Below are positions 7,916 to 15,797 of a stretch of DNA of 28,563 nt, piece after piece; position 1 is the first letter of the stretch; each line of letters starts with the position of its first letter. This stretch comes from a virus. The stretch is from positions 1-28,563 of the IMG/VR virus record IMGVR_UViG_3300042922_000659, one strand, 5' to 3'. Under the pieces are notes generated by a model that saw nothing but the letters and a program-made list of their open reading frames with translations, had not been told where the DNA came from and made no database searches. The position numbers and the translations under genes are program-made.

Positions 7916-10444
7916 TTGGCAATATTTAAAAATATGGTTATAACAGATAAAGGAAAAGATTTATATAATAAAGTCCAAACTGGAATTAAATTAGAATTTA
8001 CCAAAATGGCTATAGGGTCTGGTCAATTAAACGATACAGATAATCCAGAAATATTTACAGAATTAAAGGAACACAAGTTTGATGTTGATATAAGCTCCGT
8101 AACTACCAATACACAATTACAAGTAGCCATTGTAAATGGAACTATAAATAACACCAATATAACCGAAGGTCAATATATATGTGAACTAGGTTTATATGCT
8201 AAAGACCCAGATTTAGGAGAAATTTTATATGGGTATACTAATGCAGGTACTCAAGGAGATTATATAGCCCCTAATAGTTCAGGAGCATTTGCGTGGAACT
8301 ATCAAGTTAATGCGGCTGTAGGAAATGCTGAAACAGTTACAGCAACAGTAAGTTCAACGACATTTGATTATGCGGTAGCAAGTTCAAGTTCAACATTTGC
8401 AGTAATTTCAGGCACAAATCAGAAAGAAATAAACGAGAGTATAGACAAAACTATTAGTCTTATAAAAAATACTGTTAACTTTGTGTCAGGAAGTTTTACT
8501 GCTAGTACAGATAATACATCTAGCTTCTTAATATTAGTTCCTTATAACCCATCAACTGACCATATAGAGTTATTCTATCATGGAAATACTAGAATGCAGG
8601 AAGGAATTAACTATACTAAAGAAGGTACTCAAATAAATTTAAATGATTGGTCTTTAAATAGTGGTGAAACAATTACGTATAACGTATGGCAGTTTGTAAA
8701 TAATGTACCTATTATGGCAGACGGCAAAAACTTACAAGATAATAGTGTTGCCAAAAGGAGTCTTACAGAAGATGTACAAAATACTTTAGATGAAGTACCG
8801 GAATTAAGTTCGCAAATGGCTGAAAATGTGACTTACTCAGAAAATAGTAATAAATTATACAATACAAAAAATAAATTGCAGTTAAAGCAGACCGTAAAAG
8901 GAGTTGCTTTTGGAGATAGCTTAACTTATTCTCAAGATGGAAATACAGGTAATCAAGCATCTAGTACCTACCCACAAATATTACAAGCTAAACTAGGGAA
9001 AACTTACGGATACAGCGATATAAGTATAATTAATGCCGGAACTCAAGGGCAAACAAGCACTTTTGCGTTAGCAAATGTAGACTCACAAGTAATTGAACAA
9101 AATCCTGACTTTTGTATAATGATGTGGGGTACAAATGATTGTAACCAAAATATTGATTTAAACACATTTAAAGATAATTTAAGACAAGTTATAAAAAAAT
9201 TAATTAAATCTAATATTGAAGTCATTTTACTTTCTCCGCCACCTAATTTTCATGCTGAAAATGATAGAACACATAGACAGCAATTGTATTCAAAAATAGT
9301 TTATGAATTAGCTAAAGAATTAGATGTTTGTTTTATAGATATGTATTTAGAAATATTTAATATAATAAATGATGAAATTGAAACACCAATATCTATAATG
9401 CCAGATAAAACACATTTTGCAGGAGACAAATATTTTTATTTAGCTGATATAATTATTTCAAAAGCACTTCTAATAAATAGTCTAGAAATAAAAAAAGAAA
9501 TAAGTATACCAGTATGGCATAGTCCATATATTTTGACAGATATACCAGAATCAGCAGAATTTGATACTCCTATTAGCCAATATACAAAATTATTAAAAAT
9601 GACCAAAGATGGGACAATGGGCACATATTTAAGATTTATATTTTTTAATAAATTAAACAATGTAGATTTAATAGCCATTAATAATAGGGGTATCAGGTCT
9701 GGAACGATTAAAGTTATTGATAATGGAGCAGAAGCAGAAACTGTCAATTTCTATTCTGGCGCAGATGCATCAATTGATGTTCCTTCCACGGTGATTAGAA
9801 ATTTAAATTATGGGCTTCATGTTGTAGAATTTTTAATTGAAAATATAGAATTAGGAAAATCAACTGTGGGGGACATTCATTTTGGCGGCTTCCAGCTTAA
9901 ACTACATTCTAAATTTAGTATAAAAAATATAGTAGGAAATGATACAGATATAACAAATTATCAAAAACTTATAGATGCTACTATAGAATTCCAGGATTTA
10001 GATACAATTAAAGAAAAACATTTTATATGTAATCAATTTGTTGAATTGCAACAAGATAAAATTTTAGCTATTAAATGCAAAGGCAAATTTTATGATGGAT
10101 TTGGGTTCACATGGTTTGTGAACCCAACTTATATACAAGGACAAAGCGGTAATTATTCGGGCTATATGGTTTCAATTATAAATGGTGCAGTAAAATTACA
10201 TCATTGCATTGGTGATGTTTATAGTATTATAGCTTCTTCAGATGCTATAACGATAGATTATTCTATCGAAAATGAATATAAAATACTGCACTCTAAAGAT
10301 GGAACAATAAAGTTTTATTTAAATGGTACTTTAATCTTAGAATTTCAGGATACTGCTGAAAGTGCTGGAAAATGTGGTTTATATAGTACGATAGCAGGCA
10401 CAGGAACTGCGCTTATTAATAATTTTGAGTTTGCTTATATTTAA
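7916..10444 (+). CDS. Tail fibre with internal SGNH/GDSL esterase and C-terminal lectin-like domain
   Basis: An 842-residue protein. I start it at TTG 7916, preceded by AAAGGAGTGA; an ATG 15 codons upstream lies inside the previous gene. Residues 1-170 are a tail-collar fibre N-terminus (FKNMVITDKGKDLYNKVQTG, FTKMAIGSGQL). Residues about 325-525 are an SGNH hydrolase: GDSL with Ser335, an INAG block, GTND with Asn407, and DKTH with Asp497/His500. The C-terminal region (about 690-842) is strand-rich with IKFYLNGTLILEFQD and resembles concanavalin-like glycan-binding folds. The protein probably binds host glycan and removes acyl groups from it during adsorption. Substrate cannot be told from sequence. 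Confidence 0.85.
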   Translation: MAIFKNMVITDKGKDLYNKVQTGIKLEFTKMAIGSGQLNDTDNPEIFTELKEHKFDVDISSVTTNTQLQVAIVNGTINNTNITEGQYICELGLYAKDPDLGEILYGYTNAGTQGDYIAPNSSGAFAWNYQVNAAVGNAETVTATVSSTTFDYAVASSSSTFAVISGTNQKEINESIDKTISLIKNTVNFVSGSFTASTDNTSSFLILVPYNPSTDHIELFYHGNTRMQEGINYTKEGTQINLNDWSLNSGETITYNVWQFVNNVPIMADGKNLQDNSVAKRSLTEDVQNTLDEVPELSSQMAENVTYSENSNKLYNTKNKLQLKQTVKGVAFGDSLTYSQDGNTGNQASSTYPQILQAKLGKTYGYSDISIINAGTQGQTSTFALANVDSQVIEQNPDFCIMMWGTNDCNQNIDLNTFKDNLRQVIKKLIKSNIEVILLSPPPNFHAENDRTHRQQLYSKIVYELAKELDVCFIDMYLEIFNIINDEIETPISIMPDKTHFAGDKYFYLADIIISKALLINSLEIKKEISIPVWHSPYILTDIPESAEFDTPISQYTKLLKMTKDGTMGTYLRFIFFNKLNNVDLIAINNRGIRSGTIKVIDNGAEAETVNFYSGADASIDVPSTVIRNLNYGLHVVEFLIENIELGKSTVGDIHFGGFQLKLHSKFSIKNIVGNDTDITNYQKLIDATIEFQDLDTIKEKHFICNQFVELQQDKILAIKCKGKFYDGFGFTWFVNPTYIQGQSGNYSGYMVSIINGAVKLHHCIGDVYSIIASSDAITIDYSIENEYKILHSKDGTIKFYLNGTLILEFQDTAESAGKCGLYSTIAGTGTALINNFEFAYI
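10102..10126. repeat. Perfect 10-bp inverted repeat inside fibre gene
   Basis: TGGGTTCACA and TGTGAACCCA flank a 5-base loop, within the C-terminal lectin-like domain. In the mRNA it would form a stable hairpin; it has no T run and is unlikely to terminate transcription. Confidence 0.7.
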
Positions 10445-10480
10445 AATTTCATTTATACATGTTATAATTTTATAGAAATA

Positions 10481-10511
10481 TATAGAGCCTTATGTAAAAT
10501 ATGGCTCTATA
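10481..10511 (+). terminator. Hairpin after tail fibre gene, possible weak terminator
   Basis: TATAGAGCC and GGCTCTATA form a perfect 9-bp stem with a 13-base loop, 37 bases after the fibre stop. There is no clear T run, so it may stabilise or process mRNA rather than terminate it. It separates the structural fibre from the membrane SGNH gene. Confidence 0.45.
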
Positions 10512-10533
10512 ATCTATACAAGGATGTGGAAAA

Positions 10534-11286
10534 ATGACAAAAAATAAAAGAAATATCATGACTATATTCTCAGCAATTTTAAATTTTATATTTATTATGC
10601 TCTTAGTTATCATATTAATTAAAAAAGGCCCAGAATGGTACCAACAAAAAATTCAAAGAGCATTACATATGGAACCTATTAATACAGCTATTACGCTTGA
10701 TGATAATACTTACAACATAAGAAAAAGTATGTTTTATACTGTTACAAATGCAAAAGAACAAAATAAAATCGTATTTTTAGGAGATAGTTTAACGCAAAAT
10801 TGTAATTGGGATGAATTGTTCCAAAACCAAAATATTATTAATCGTGGGATAATGAGTGATACTACAAAAGGTGTTTTAGAAAGATTAGATGATATTATAA
10901 AGCTAAAGCCTAAAAAGATTTTTTTAATGATAGGAATAAATGATTTGCATGATAAATCTATAGATGTAGTTTCTGAAAATTATAGTAAGATATTATCAGT
11001 TCTGGAGAAAAAACTACCTGGAACTAAAATATATGTACAAAGTGTTTTACCTATAAATAATAATATAAATAAATATGACATAAGGCCTGAAACTATAATA
11101 AATTTAAATGCTAAAATTAAGAAAACTTGTGGTGATAAGAAAATACAGTATATAAATTTATATGATAAATTTAAAGATAATGATAATATGCTTCTAAAGA
11201 AATATACTATTGATGGAACTCATTTGAACGGAAAAGGATATCTAGTATGGAAACAAACTATAGAAAAATATGTTAACATGCAATAA
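10534..11286 (+). CDS. Membrane-anchored SGNH/GDSL hydrolase
   Basis: A 250-residue protein with a basic N-terminus and one membrane helix (about residues 8-30), so the enzyme domain probably faces outside the cell. All SGNH blocks are present: FLGDSLT with Ser85, INRG with Gly105, GIND with Asn136, and DGTH with Asp227/His230. This family covers acetyl-esterases of peptidoglycan and other wall glycans, and lipases; the substrate is not predictable. It lies right after a fibre that carries its own SGNH domain, but the two are not close copies. A non-virion, cell-anchored esterase could change the receptor after infection or in the lysogen (inference). Confidence 0.85.
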   Translation: MTKNKRNIMTIFSAILNFIFIMLLVIILIKKGPEWYQQKIQRALHMEPINTAITLDDNTYNIRKSMFYTVTNAKEQNKIVFLGDSLTQNCNWDELFQNQNIINRGIMSDTTKGVLERLDDIIKLKPKKIFLMIGINDLHDKSIDVVSENYSKILSVLEKKLPGTKIYVQSVLPINNNINKYDIRPETIINLNAKIKKTCGDKKIQYINLYDKFKDNDNMLLKKYTIDGTHLNGKGYLVWKQTIEKYVNMQ

Positions 11287-11314
11287 AAATACTTAAACAA
11301 GGGAAGGGTGTTTT

Positions 11315-11494
11315 ATGGGTCGAATAGCAAAATGTCGCGATTGTAATCATTCTATTAGAACTGATATTGATATAGAAAAATGTCCTAAGTGTGGATCAAA
11401 AGAAATAACATATTCATTTAAAATTTCTAACAAGATTAATATTGGTGAAAGTCTAGACGGTAAATCTACTCCAAAGAATTATAATACGAACTAA
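11315..11494 (+). CDS. Small zinc-ribbon protein
   Basis: A 59-residue ORF starting at ATG 11315 with AAGGGTG upstream. The first half is CRDCNHSIRTDIDIEKCPKC, with Cys7, Cys10, Cys23 and Cys26 in CxxC...CxxC pairs, a typical rubredoxin-like or zinc-ribbon knuckle. The rest is polar. Nothing points to a definite partner. It is followed directly by a terminator and lies between the SGNH gene and a second fibre-like gene, so it belongs to the accessory part of the tail operon. Confidence 0.7.
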   Translation: MGRIAKCRDCNHSIRTDIDIEKCPKCGSKEITYSFKISNKINIGESLDGKSTPKNYNTN

Positions 11495-11500
11495 GTGGAC

Positions 11501-11532
11501 AAGGATTTAGACTAATTTCTAAGTCCTTTTTT
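11501..11532 (+). terminator. Rho-independent terminator
   Basis: AAGGATTTAGA (11501-11511) pairs with TCTAAGTCCTT (11518-11528) with one G-U pair and a 6-base loop, followed by T residues to 11532. It lies 6 bases after the zinc-ribbon stop. Confidence 0.8.
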
Positions 11533-11564
11533 AATACATAAAATCAAGAAAGGAAGTGCTATAT

Positions 11565-12548
11565 ATGTCAAAACCAGAACCATATGAAGAACTCGATAGT
11601 ATATCTATTTATGAAACAGCACAAGGTACTGGAAATGCAATAACTGTTAGCATACCTAGTTTAGTGGATGGTAAATCTAAAACATTTGTGGCTTCTGCTA
11701 ATAATAATGGTACTGCAACTACTGTAAATAGTAAAAATCTATATAAACCTAATACTACTACAGCACCTAATTTAATCGCAGGTAAAGCGTATACCATTTG
11801 GTATAACAAATCCAAAGATTGTTTTTTTATCAAAGCTAGTGCAGAAGGAAATACCGTTGCTGACCATGTACTAGCAGGAGATACGTTTAGCAATGATTCT
11901 GATACTGGTTTAATTGGGAACATGGATTTAAAATCAGAAAACATAAAAGAAGGAGTGACTTATGCTGGAATAACAGGAACTTTACATTATAAATATGATT
12001 TAAGTAAGGCATTATTTAATTTACCTAATGGATATCCTGCTGTTATATCACCATTGTTGGAGTTAGATGAATTATGGGTTAGTGCTAGTACGGGGCAGAA
12101 TACACCTATATTACAATTTGATGATTCAGGGAACATAATTAATACCTTAAACTTACTAGAAACAGAGAGAGTTCTTACTATTTCTGAAAATTATATTTTA
12201 ACTTATGACAGCAGTGATTCTTCGCCATGGTATATAAGACTGTATGATAAAACAGGACATTTATTAAATCAAGCTACATTTACTTTAGTCCCTGCAATGA
12301 GTTTTATAGATGAAAAACACAATAGAATAATACTGTGGGATGAACAAACAGGCTCTTATATAAGAATATATAATCTAAGCTTAGTAGAAATTACCAACCT
12401 AAGCGTTGATAATCAAATTAGGAGCATGGTTGTAAATGATGATTATATAGTTTTAATAGATGGAGAAGTGTCTAACATATATTTTATAGATAATAACAAC
12501 AATATAACAACGAAAACTAGTGTTGGATTTTTACAAAGAGTATTCTAA
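11565..12548 (+). CDS. Fibre-like protein with repeat-rich C-terminus
   Basis: A 327-residue protein. ATG 11565 is chosen over an upstream in-frame GTG at 11556 because the GTG overlaps the AAGGAAG ribosome site. Residues 1-105 are Thr/Asn-rich beta sequence; residues 106-140 contain VLAGDTFSNDSDTGLIGNM and YAGITGTL, a motif common in Gram-positive phage receptor-binding and neck proteins. Residues 150-327 are repeated strand blocks (LQFDDSGNIINTL, IRLYDKTGHLLNQ, IRIYNLSLVEITNL, IYFIDNNNNITT) that look like blades of a beta propeller. It probably forms or decorates a fibre. Distinct from the main fibre at 7916. Confidence 0.6.
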   Translation: MSKPEPYEELDSISIYETAQGTGNAITVSIPSLVDGKSKTFVASANNNGTATTVNSKNLYKPNTTTAPNLIAGKAYTIWYNKSKDCFFIKASAEGNTVADHVLAGDTFSNDSDTGLIGNMDLKSENIKEGVTYAGITGTLHYKYDLSKALFNLPNGYPAVISPLLELDELWVSASTGQNTPILQFDDSGNIINTLNLLETERVLTISENYILTYDSSDSSPWYIRLYDKTGHLLNQATFTLVPAMSFIDEKHNRIILWDEQTGSYIRIYNLSLVEITNLSVDNQIRSMVVNDDYIVLIDGEVSNIYFIDNNNNITTKTSVGFLQRVF

Positions 12549-12564
12549 GAAGGAGAGATAATAC

Positions 12565-12936
12565 ATGAAATATATAAAAATTAATAATTTCTTAAATGAA
12601 TTTGACCAGCCAGATTATAAAGGATTAGATTTAAATAAAGTAATTCCAGGAAGCCAAATATATTCACAAGATCTTAGTTACGCTGTATTAGCAACAGAAG
12701 AAGAATTTGTAACATTACCTACCGATACAAATGAATTGACACAAGAACAGTATTTGCAAGAAAAGGGAAGTGTAAAGAACCAAAACCAGCAACCTAATCA
12801 ACAGGAAATATTAATTAAAACGGTAGCACTTTTAAGTACTAACAGTGCTACACAAGCACAACAAATACAGACATTAGTTCAGACAGTAAATGATTTAAAT
12901 ACAGTAGTAACTCAATTGAAAGGAGGCACTAATTAA
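12565..12936 (+). CDS. Hypothetical tail-associated protein, coiled-coil C-terminus
   Basis: A 123-residue protein with AGAAGGAGAG before ATG 12565. The N-terminal 55 residues are mixed; a Gln/Asn-rich linker (about 70-82) leads to an alpha-helical heptad-like end (ILIKTVALLSTNSATQAQQI). Similar small genes commonly sit between fibre and XkdX genes in clostridial phages and PBSX-like elements. Its stop overlaps the XkdX start (TAATG). Function unknown. Confidence 0.65.
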   Translation: MKYIKINNFLNEFDQPDYKGLDLNKVIPGSQIYSQDLSYAVLATEEEFVTLPTDTNELTQEQYLQEKGSVKNQNQQPNQQEILIKTVALLSTNSATQAQQIQTLVQTVNDLNTVVTQLKGGTN

Positions 12937-13067
12937 TGTTTGATTTTTATAATTGTTTTTATAAAGTTGGATATTTATCTTTAGACGATCTCAAACAAGC
13001 AACTAAATTAAATATAATTACAGCAGACCAGTTTAAACAGATAACAGGACAAGACTATATAGCATAA
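12936..13067 (+). CDS. XkdX family protein
   Basis: A 43-residue protein starting at ATG 12936, overlapping the previous stop by one base, with AAAGGAGG upstream. The sequence has the XkdX pattern: aromatic N-terminus MFDFYNCFYKVGYLS, then LDDLKQATKLNIITADQF ending in an ITGQDY box. XkdX proteins are small PBSX-type phage proteins found just before holin genes; their exact role is not known. The place before the holin supports the call. Confidence 0.8.
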   Translation: MFDFYNCFYKVGYLSLDDLKQATKLNIITADQFKQITGQDYIA

Positions 13068-13073
13068 TAAAAT

Positions 13074-13110
13074 AAGGCAGGGACTAGAGATAGTCTTTTT
13101 ATTTTGCCTT
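13074..13110 (+). terminator. Nested hairpin terminator between tail and lysis genes
   Basis: GACTA-GAGA-TAGTC (13082-13095) is followed by TTTTT, and an outer pair AAGGCA (13074-13079) / TGCCTT (13105-13110) encloses both. It lies just after XkdX and before the holin ribosome site. Confidence 0.65.
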
Positions 13111-13127
13111 AAGACAGGAGGCTAGAC

Positions 13128-13514
13128 ATGAACAAACATGCATTCAACATTATAGTAGCAGGGTTAGGAGGTGTATGTACGTATATTTTTGGTGGGTGGG
13201 ACACTCCAATAATAGTTTTATTTTACTTTATGGGATTTGATTATTTAACAGGACTTATGAGCGCAGCAGTACAGAATAGATTAAATTCTAAAGCAGGATA
13301 TAAAGGCATTGCCAAGAAAGCATCTATTCTAGTAGTGCTTATAGTAGCAGTATTACTAGACAGACTCTTAAATAGTGGAATGTGGGTTTTCCGTACCCTT
13401 GTTTGTTATTTCTACATAGCAAATGAGGGTATTTCTATTTTAGAGAACTGTGGTAAATGTGGACTTCCACTTCCAGAAAAATTATTAAAAGCATTAGAAC
13501 AATTAAGAAAATAA
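13128..13514 (+). CDS. Phage holin, TcdE/holin-4 type
   Basis: A 128-residue membrane protein with GACAGGAGG before ATG 13128. Three to four hydrophobic segments can be seen: about residues 7-22, 26-45, 66-82 and 86-100. The FMGFDYLTGLMSAAVQNRLN segment (about 34-53) followed by SKAGYKGIAKK is the hallmark of the holin-4 / toxin secretion holin family. The C-terminus is short and charged. Holins of this family make the membrane lesion that releases endolysin. The endolysin gene follows 55 bases later. Confidence 0.9.
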   Translation: MNKHAFNIIVAGLGGVCTYIFGGWDTPIIVLFYFMGFDYLTGLMSAAVQNRLNSKAGYKGIAKKASILVVLIVAVLLDRLLNSGMWVFRTLVCYFYIANEGISILENCGKCGLPLPEKLLKALEQLRK

Positions 13515-13569
13515 GAAAGATGTCAGTTTTTGAGTCATCTAAATACAATAAAAACGAGGAGGTATTTGT

Positions 13570-14400
13570 ATGATTAAAGGTTCAGATATAAGCAATCTTA
13601 ATGGAAAAGTTGATATCAACTTGCTTAAAAATGCAGGACATCAGTTTGTTATATCAAAGGCAACCGAAGGTGGTACCTTTAAAGATAAATATTACAATGA
13701 CAATATTGCCAATACAAAGGCACTGGGATTGATTTCAGGAGGATATCATTTTGCTAACTTTCAGGATAAGGCCAAGGCCATTCGTGAAGCCAACTTTTTT
13801 AAAGAAGTTGCATCAGGAGCAAAACCTGACTTTGTAGTCCTAGACTTTGAACAACAGTGCAGTGGGGATATGACAGATGCATGTCTAGCATTTTTGGATA
13901 TTATATCCGATATAGCACCAGCAATCATCTACTGTAATCCAAGCCATATAAAAGCACACCTAAATAGTAAGATAACCAAATATCCACTGTGGGTGGCACA
14001 CTACGGAGTTAAAGCTCCAAGCTTTACTCTATGGGATAAGTATTCAATATGGCAGTTTACAGACAAGGGACAGATATCAGGTGTAAGTGGATATATAGAT
14101 CTCAATTATATGACAGAGGACTTTTATAATTCTCTAAAAGGGGGAAAGAAGAAAGTGAAGAATATAGTAGTTTACAATTATGGACCCGACCAGAATAGTG
14201 CTGAAATACTTGCTGACTATCTCAGCTGTCCTACTATTTCTAACAGCAGAAAGTTTGATTTTAGCCAGGTTGAGAATGTATACGCAGTTGGTGGAAATGA
14301 AAAGCAGTATACAAGTTATTTGACTAGATTAATTAGTGGTAAAGACAGATACGCAACAAATCAAGCTGTACTTGATTTTATTAAAAATGGAGGCAAGTAG
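13570..14400 (+). CDS. Endolysin: GH25 muramidase with C-terminal wall-binding domain
   Basis: A 276-residue protein with GAGGAGG before ATG 13570. Residues 1-190 are a GH25 lysozyme: GSDIS (Asp6), VVLDFEQ (Asp92, Glu94) and GYIDLNY (Asp177) line the active site. A GGKKK linker leads to residues 196-276, with VYNYGPDQNSAEILADYLSC, VYAVGGNEK and SGKDRYATN. This is a short CWB2-like binding domain very like that of the C. tyrobutyricum phage endolysin CTP1L and C. difficile phage CD27L. There is no signal peptide, as expected with a holin. An in-frame internal start at Val196 is entered separately. Confidence 0.92.
   Translation: MIKGSDISNLNGKVDINLLKNAGHQFVISKATEGGTFKDKYYNDNIANTKALGLISGGYHFANFQDKAKAIREANFFKEVASGAKPDFVVLDFEQQCSGDMTDACLAFLDIISDIAPAIIYCNPSHIKAHLNSKITKYPLWVAHYGVKAPSFTLWDKYSIWQFTDKGQISGVSGYIDLNYMTEDFYNSLKGGKKKVKNIVVYNYGPDQNSAEILADYLSCPTISNSRKFDFSQVENVYAVGGNEKQYTSYLTRLISGKDRYATNQAVLDFIKNGGK
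14137..14157 (+). promoter_or_regulatory. Internal ribosome site and GTG start for the endolysin binding domain
   Basis: AAAGGGGG (14137-14144) lies 10 bases before an in-frame GTG at 14155-14157, codon 196, exactly where the linker ends and the binding domain begins. Translation here would give an 81-residue wall-binding domain alone. A secondary translation product of this kind is described for the CTP1L endolysin, which regulates activity by association with full-length enzyme. That it is used here is inferred. Confidence 0.65.
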
Positions 14401-14411
14401 ACAAGACGTTG

Positions 14412-14431
14412 TTTACAACATGTATTGTAAA
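14412..14431 (+). repeat. Short inverted repeat after endolysin
   Basis: TTTACAA and TTGTAAA flank a 6-base CATGTA centre. The stem is AT-rich and has no T run, so terminator function is doubtful. Confidence 0.35.
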
Positions 14432-14492
14432 GTCAATGCGAAAGTTTAATGAAAATGTAAAGTAAAATAAAAATTTATGGAGGTAATTGATA

Positions 14493-14726
14493 ATGGATTA
14501 TGAAAAAGTAGTAAATGATATCAAAACAAATAACAAAGAGGAATTAATAAAAGATAATACTCAACTAAGACGAGAGCTAACAGAATTAGATACTGTGGGA
14601 AAGTTGGCAAATTATTTAAAAACTTTAGATCAGAGTAAAAAAGTTTATGTATCGTCAGGCTGTATGAATATTATTGTAAGACCCTGCGATGTAATTGAAA
14701 AAGATGATTCTGTTCATATAGGATAA
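14493..14726 (+). CDS. Hypothetical protein in lysis cassette
   Basis: A 77-residue protein. ATG 14493 is chosen because GGAGG at 14479-14483 gives 9-base spacing; an in-frame TTG two codons upstream is too close. The N-terminal half is a charged helix (NKEELIKDNTQLRRELTELD), probably coiled coil, and the C-terminal half is short strands with two Cys (SSGCMNIIVRPCDVIEKDD). There is no membrane segment or signal peptide. It lies between endolysin and LLH holin, and could be a lysis accessory, but I do not recognise it. Confidence 0.6.
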   Translation: MDYEKVVNDIKTNNKEELIKDNTQLRRELTELDTVGKLANYLKTLDQSKKVYVSSGCMNIIVRPCDVIEKDDSVHIG

Positions 14727-14734
14727 ATATTTAG

Positions 14735-14807
14735 ATTCTCATTTTGCTAAATAAAAAGTAAGATGAGAATTTTGCCTTATAAAGCTAGTAAAATAGCTGC
14801 TTTATAA
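14735..14807 (+). terminator. Two consecutive hairpins upstream of LLH holin
   Basis: ATTCTCATTTT (14735-14745) pairs with AAGATGAGAAT (14760-14770) with one G-U pair and is followed by TTTGCC; then TTATAAAGC (14777-14785) pairs perfectly with GCTTTATAA (14799-14807). The first may be a terminator. The second lies just before the holin ribosome site and may control its translation. Confidence 0.5.
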
Positions 14808-14835
14808 AATTATCAAAATAATGGAGGTAATAAAT

Positions 14836-15399
14836 ATGATAAATGTAAATGATATTGTAGCAGTAGGCGGAGTTTTGGTAGGCGTAATTGGAGGTATCTA
14901 TGGATTGGTACCTTATTTAAAGAAAAAGAATATTAACACTGAAAAGATACGTGATACTACAGGAGATGTACTCAAGGCAACAGAACCACTTATCCAGGTA
15001 GCAAAGACAATCCCAAGTTTAAAACCTGCAGCAACACTTGTAGATTGGATTGAACAAAAAGCAGTGGCAGGAGTTAAAGCAGCAGAGCAACTGGCTCATA
15101 CTGGAAGTCTACAGACAAATGAAGAAAAATTTAAATCAGCCCAGGAAACAGTTTACTCAGCATTAAAGGAAATCAATGTAACTCCAACAGATAATCAGAA
15201 AAAGCTTATTGATGATTTTATCCAGGAAGCAGTGAATGATCTTGGACATGCTCCTGTAAGTGAGGCTGAAAAGAATGCACAGATTGCTAAGATAAATCAG
15301 GATTTGGCAGCAGTACAGGCTGAGAATACTCAGTTGAAGCAGAAGTTGACTACTATTCAGAGTACTGCTGGAACAGTAGATAACACAGTTCAAGCATAA
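14836..15399 (+). CDS. LLH-family phage holin / membrane lysis protein
   Basis: A 187-residue protein starting at ATG 14836 with TGGAGGTAA upstream; an earlier in-frame ATG at 14821 overlaps that ribosome site. One N-terminal membrane helix (about residues 6-28, VGGVLVGVIGGIYGLV) is followed by Lys-rich KKKN and then a long helical cytoplasmic part, with coiled coil from about 145 to 175 (QIAKINQDLAAVQAENTQL). This single-helix plus long tail layout is that of LLH-type phage holins. As a TcdE-type holin is also present, this may be an antiholin or a second holin. Confidence 0.75.
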   Translation: MINVNDIVAVGGVLVGVIGGIYGLVPYLKKKNINTEKIRDTTGDVLKATEPLIQVAKTIPSLKPAATLVDWIEQKAVAGVKAAEQLAHTGSLQTNEEKFKSAQETVYSALKEINVTPTDNQKKLIDDFIQEAVNDLGHAPVSEAEKNAQIAKINQDLAAVQAENTQLKQKLTTIQSTAGTVDNTVQA

Positions 15400-15411
15400 C
15401 CAAAATAGTAA

Positions 15412-15450
15412 TTTAAAACCTAGAAGATTAACTACTTTCTAGGTTTTAAA
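15412..15450. terminator. Strong terminator closing the late operon
   Basis: A perfect 14-bp stem, TTTAAAACCTAGAA (15412-15425) with TTCTAGGTTTTAAA (15437-15450), loop 11 bases. T and A runs on either side make it workable in both directions. It lies 13 bases after the last late gene. Confidence 0.85.
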
Positions 15451-15676
15451 AAAGTATATATATTTATTAACAAACAGAGGTGCAACCATAAAACATTAAT
15501 AGTATTTCTATAAAGTAAAATTTTATTCTTTGCAACAATTTAAATATAAATCTATATAATGGATAGTGTAATAAAAATATAGACTCATAAATTTATTATG
15601 TAATTGCCAAACACCCTTTTCCATGATAAATTCCCAATTAAATTCAGGTCTTTATCTAAAAATAAGATTTTATTTA

Positions 15677-15705
15677 TTGCAATCGATATAATTATCATGT
15701 ATAGT
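15677..15705 (+). promoter_or_regulatory. Promoter of small-RNA unit 1
   Basis: TTGCAA at 15677-15682, 17-base spacer, TATAGT at 15700-15705. A start near 15712 is expected. Confidence 0.5.
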
Positions 15706-15711
15706 AATATC

Positions 15712-15790
15712 GGAGTGTTTTAGTGGATAGGTTTGGAGTGACTTCAAGAACCATATAATAGCCTCATGTGTTATGAGGCTATTGTTATAT
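15712..15790 (+). ncRNA. Candidate small RNA, unit 1
   Basis: About 75 bases between the promoter above and a perfect 11-bp hairpin, AATAGCCTCAT / ATGAGGCTATT at 15757-15783. The only ORF inside is 11 codons (GTG 15723). The hairpin is not followed by a strong T run, so the 3' end is uncertain and could run into the hairpins at 15798-15878. Confidence 0.35.
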
Positions 15791-15797
15791 AAAAAAA

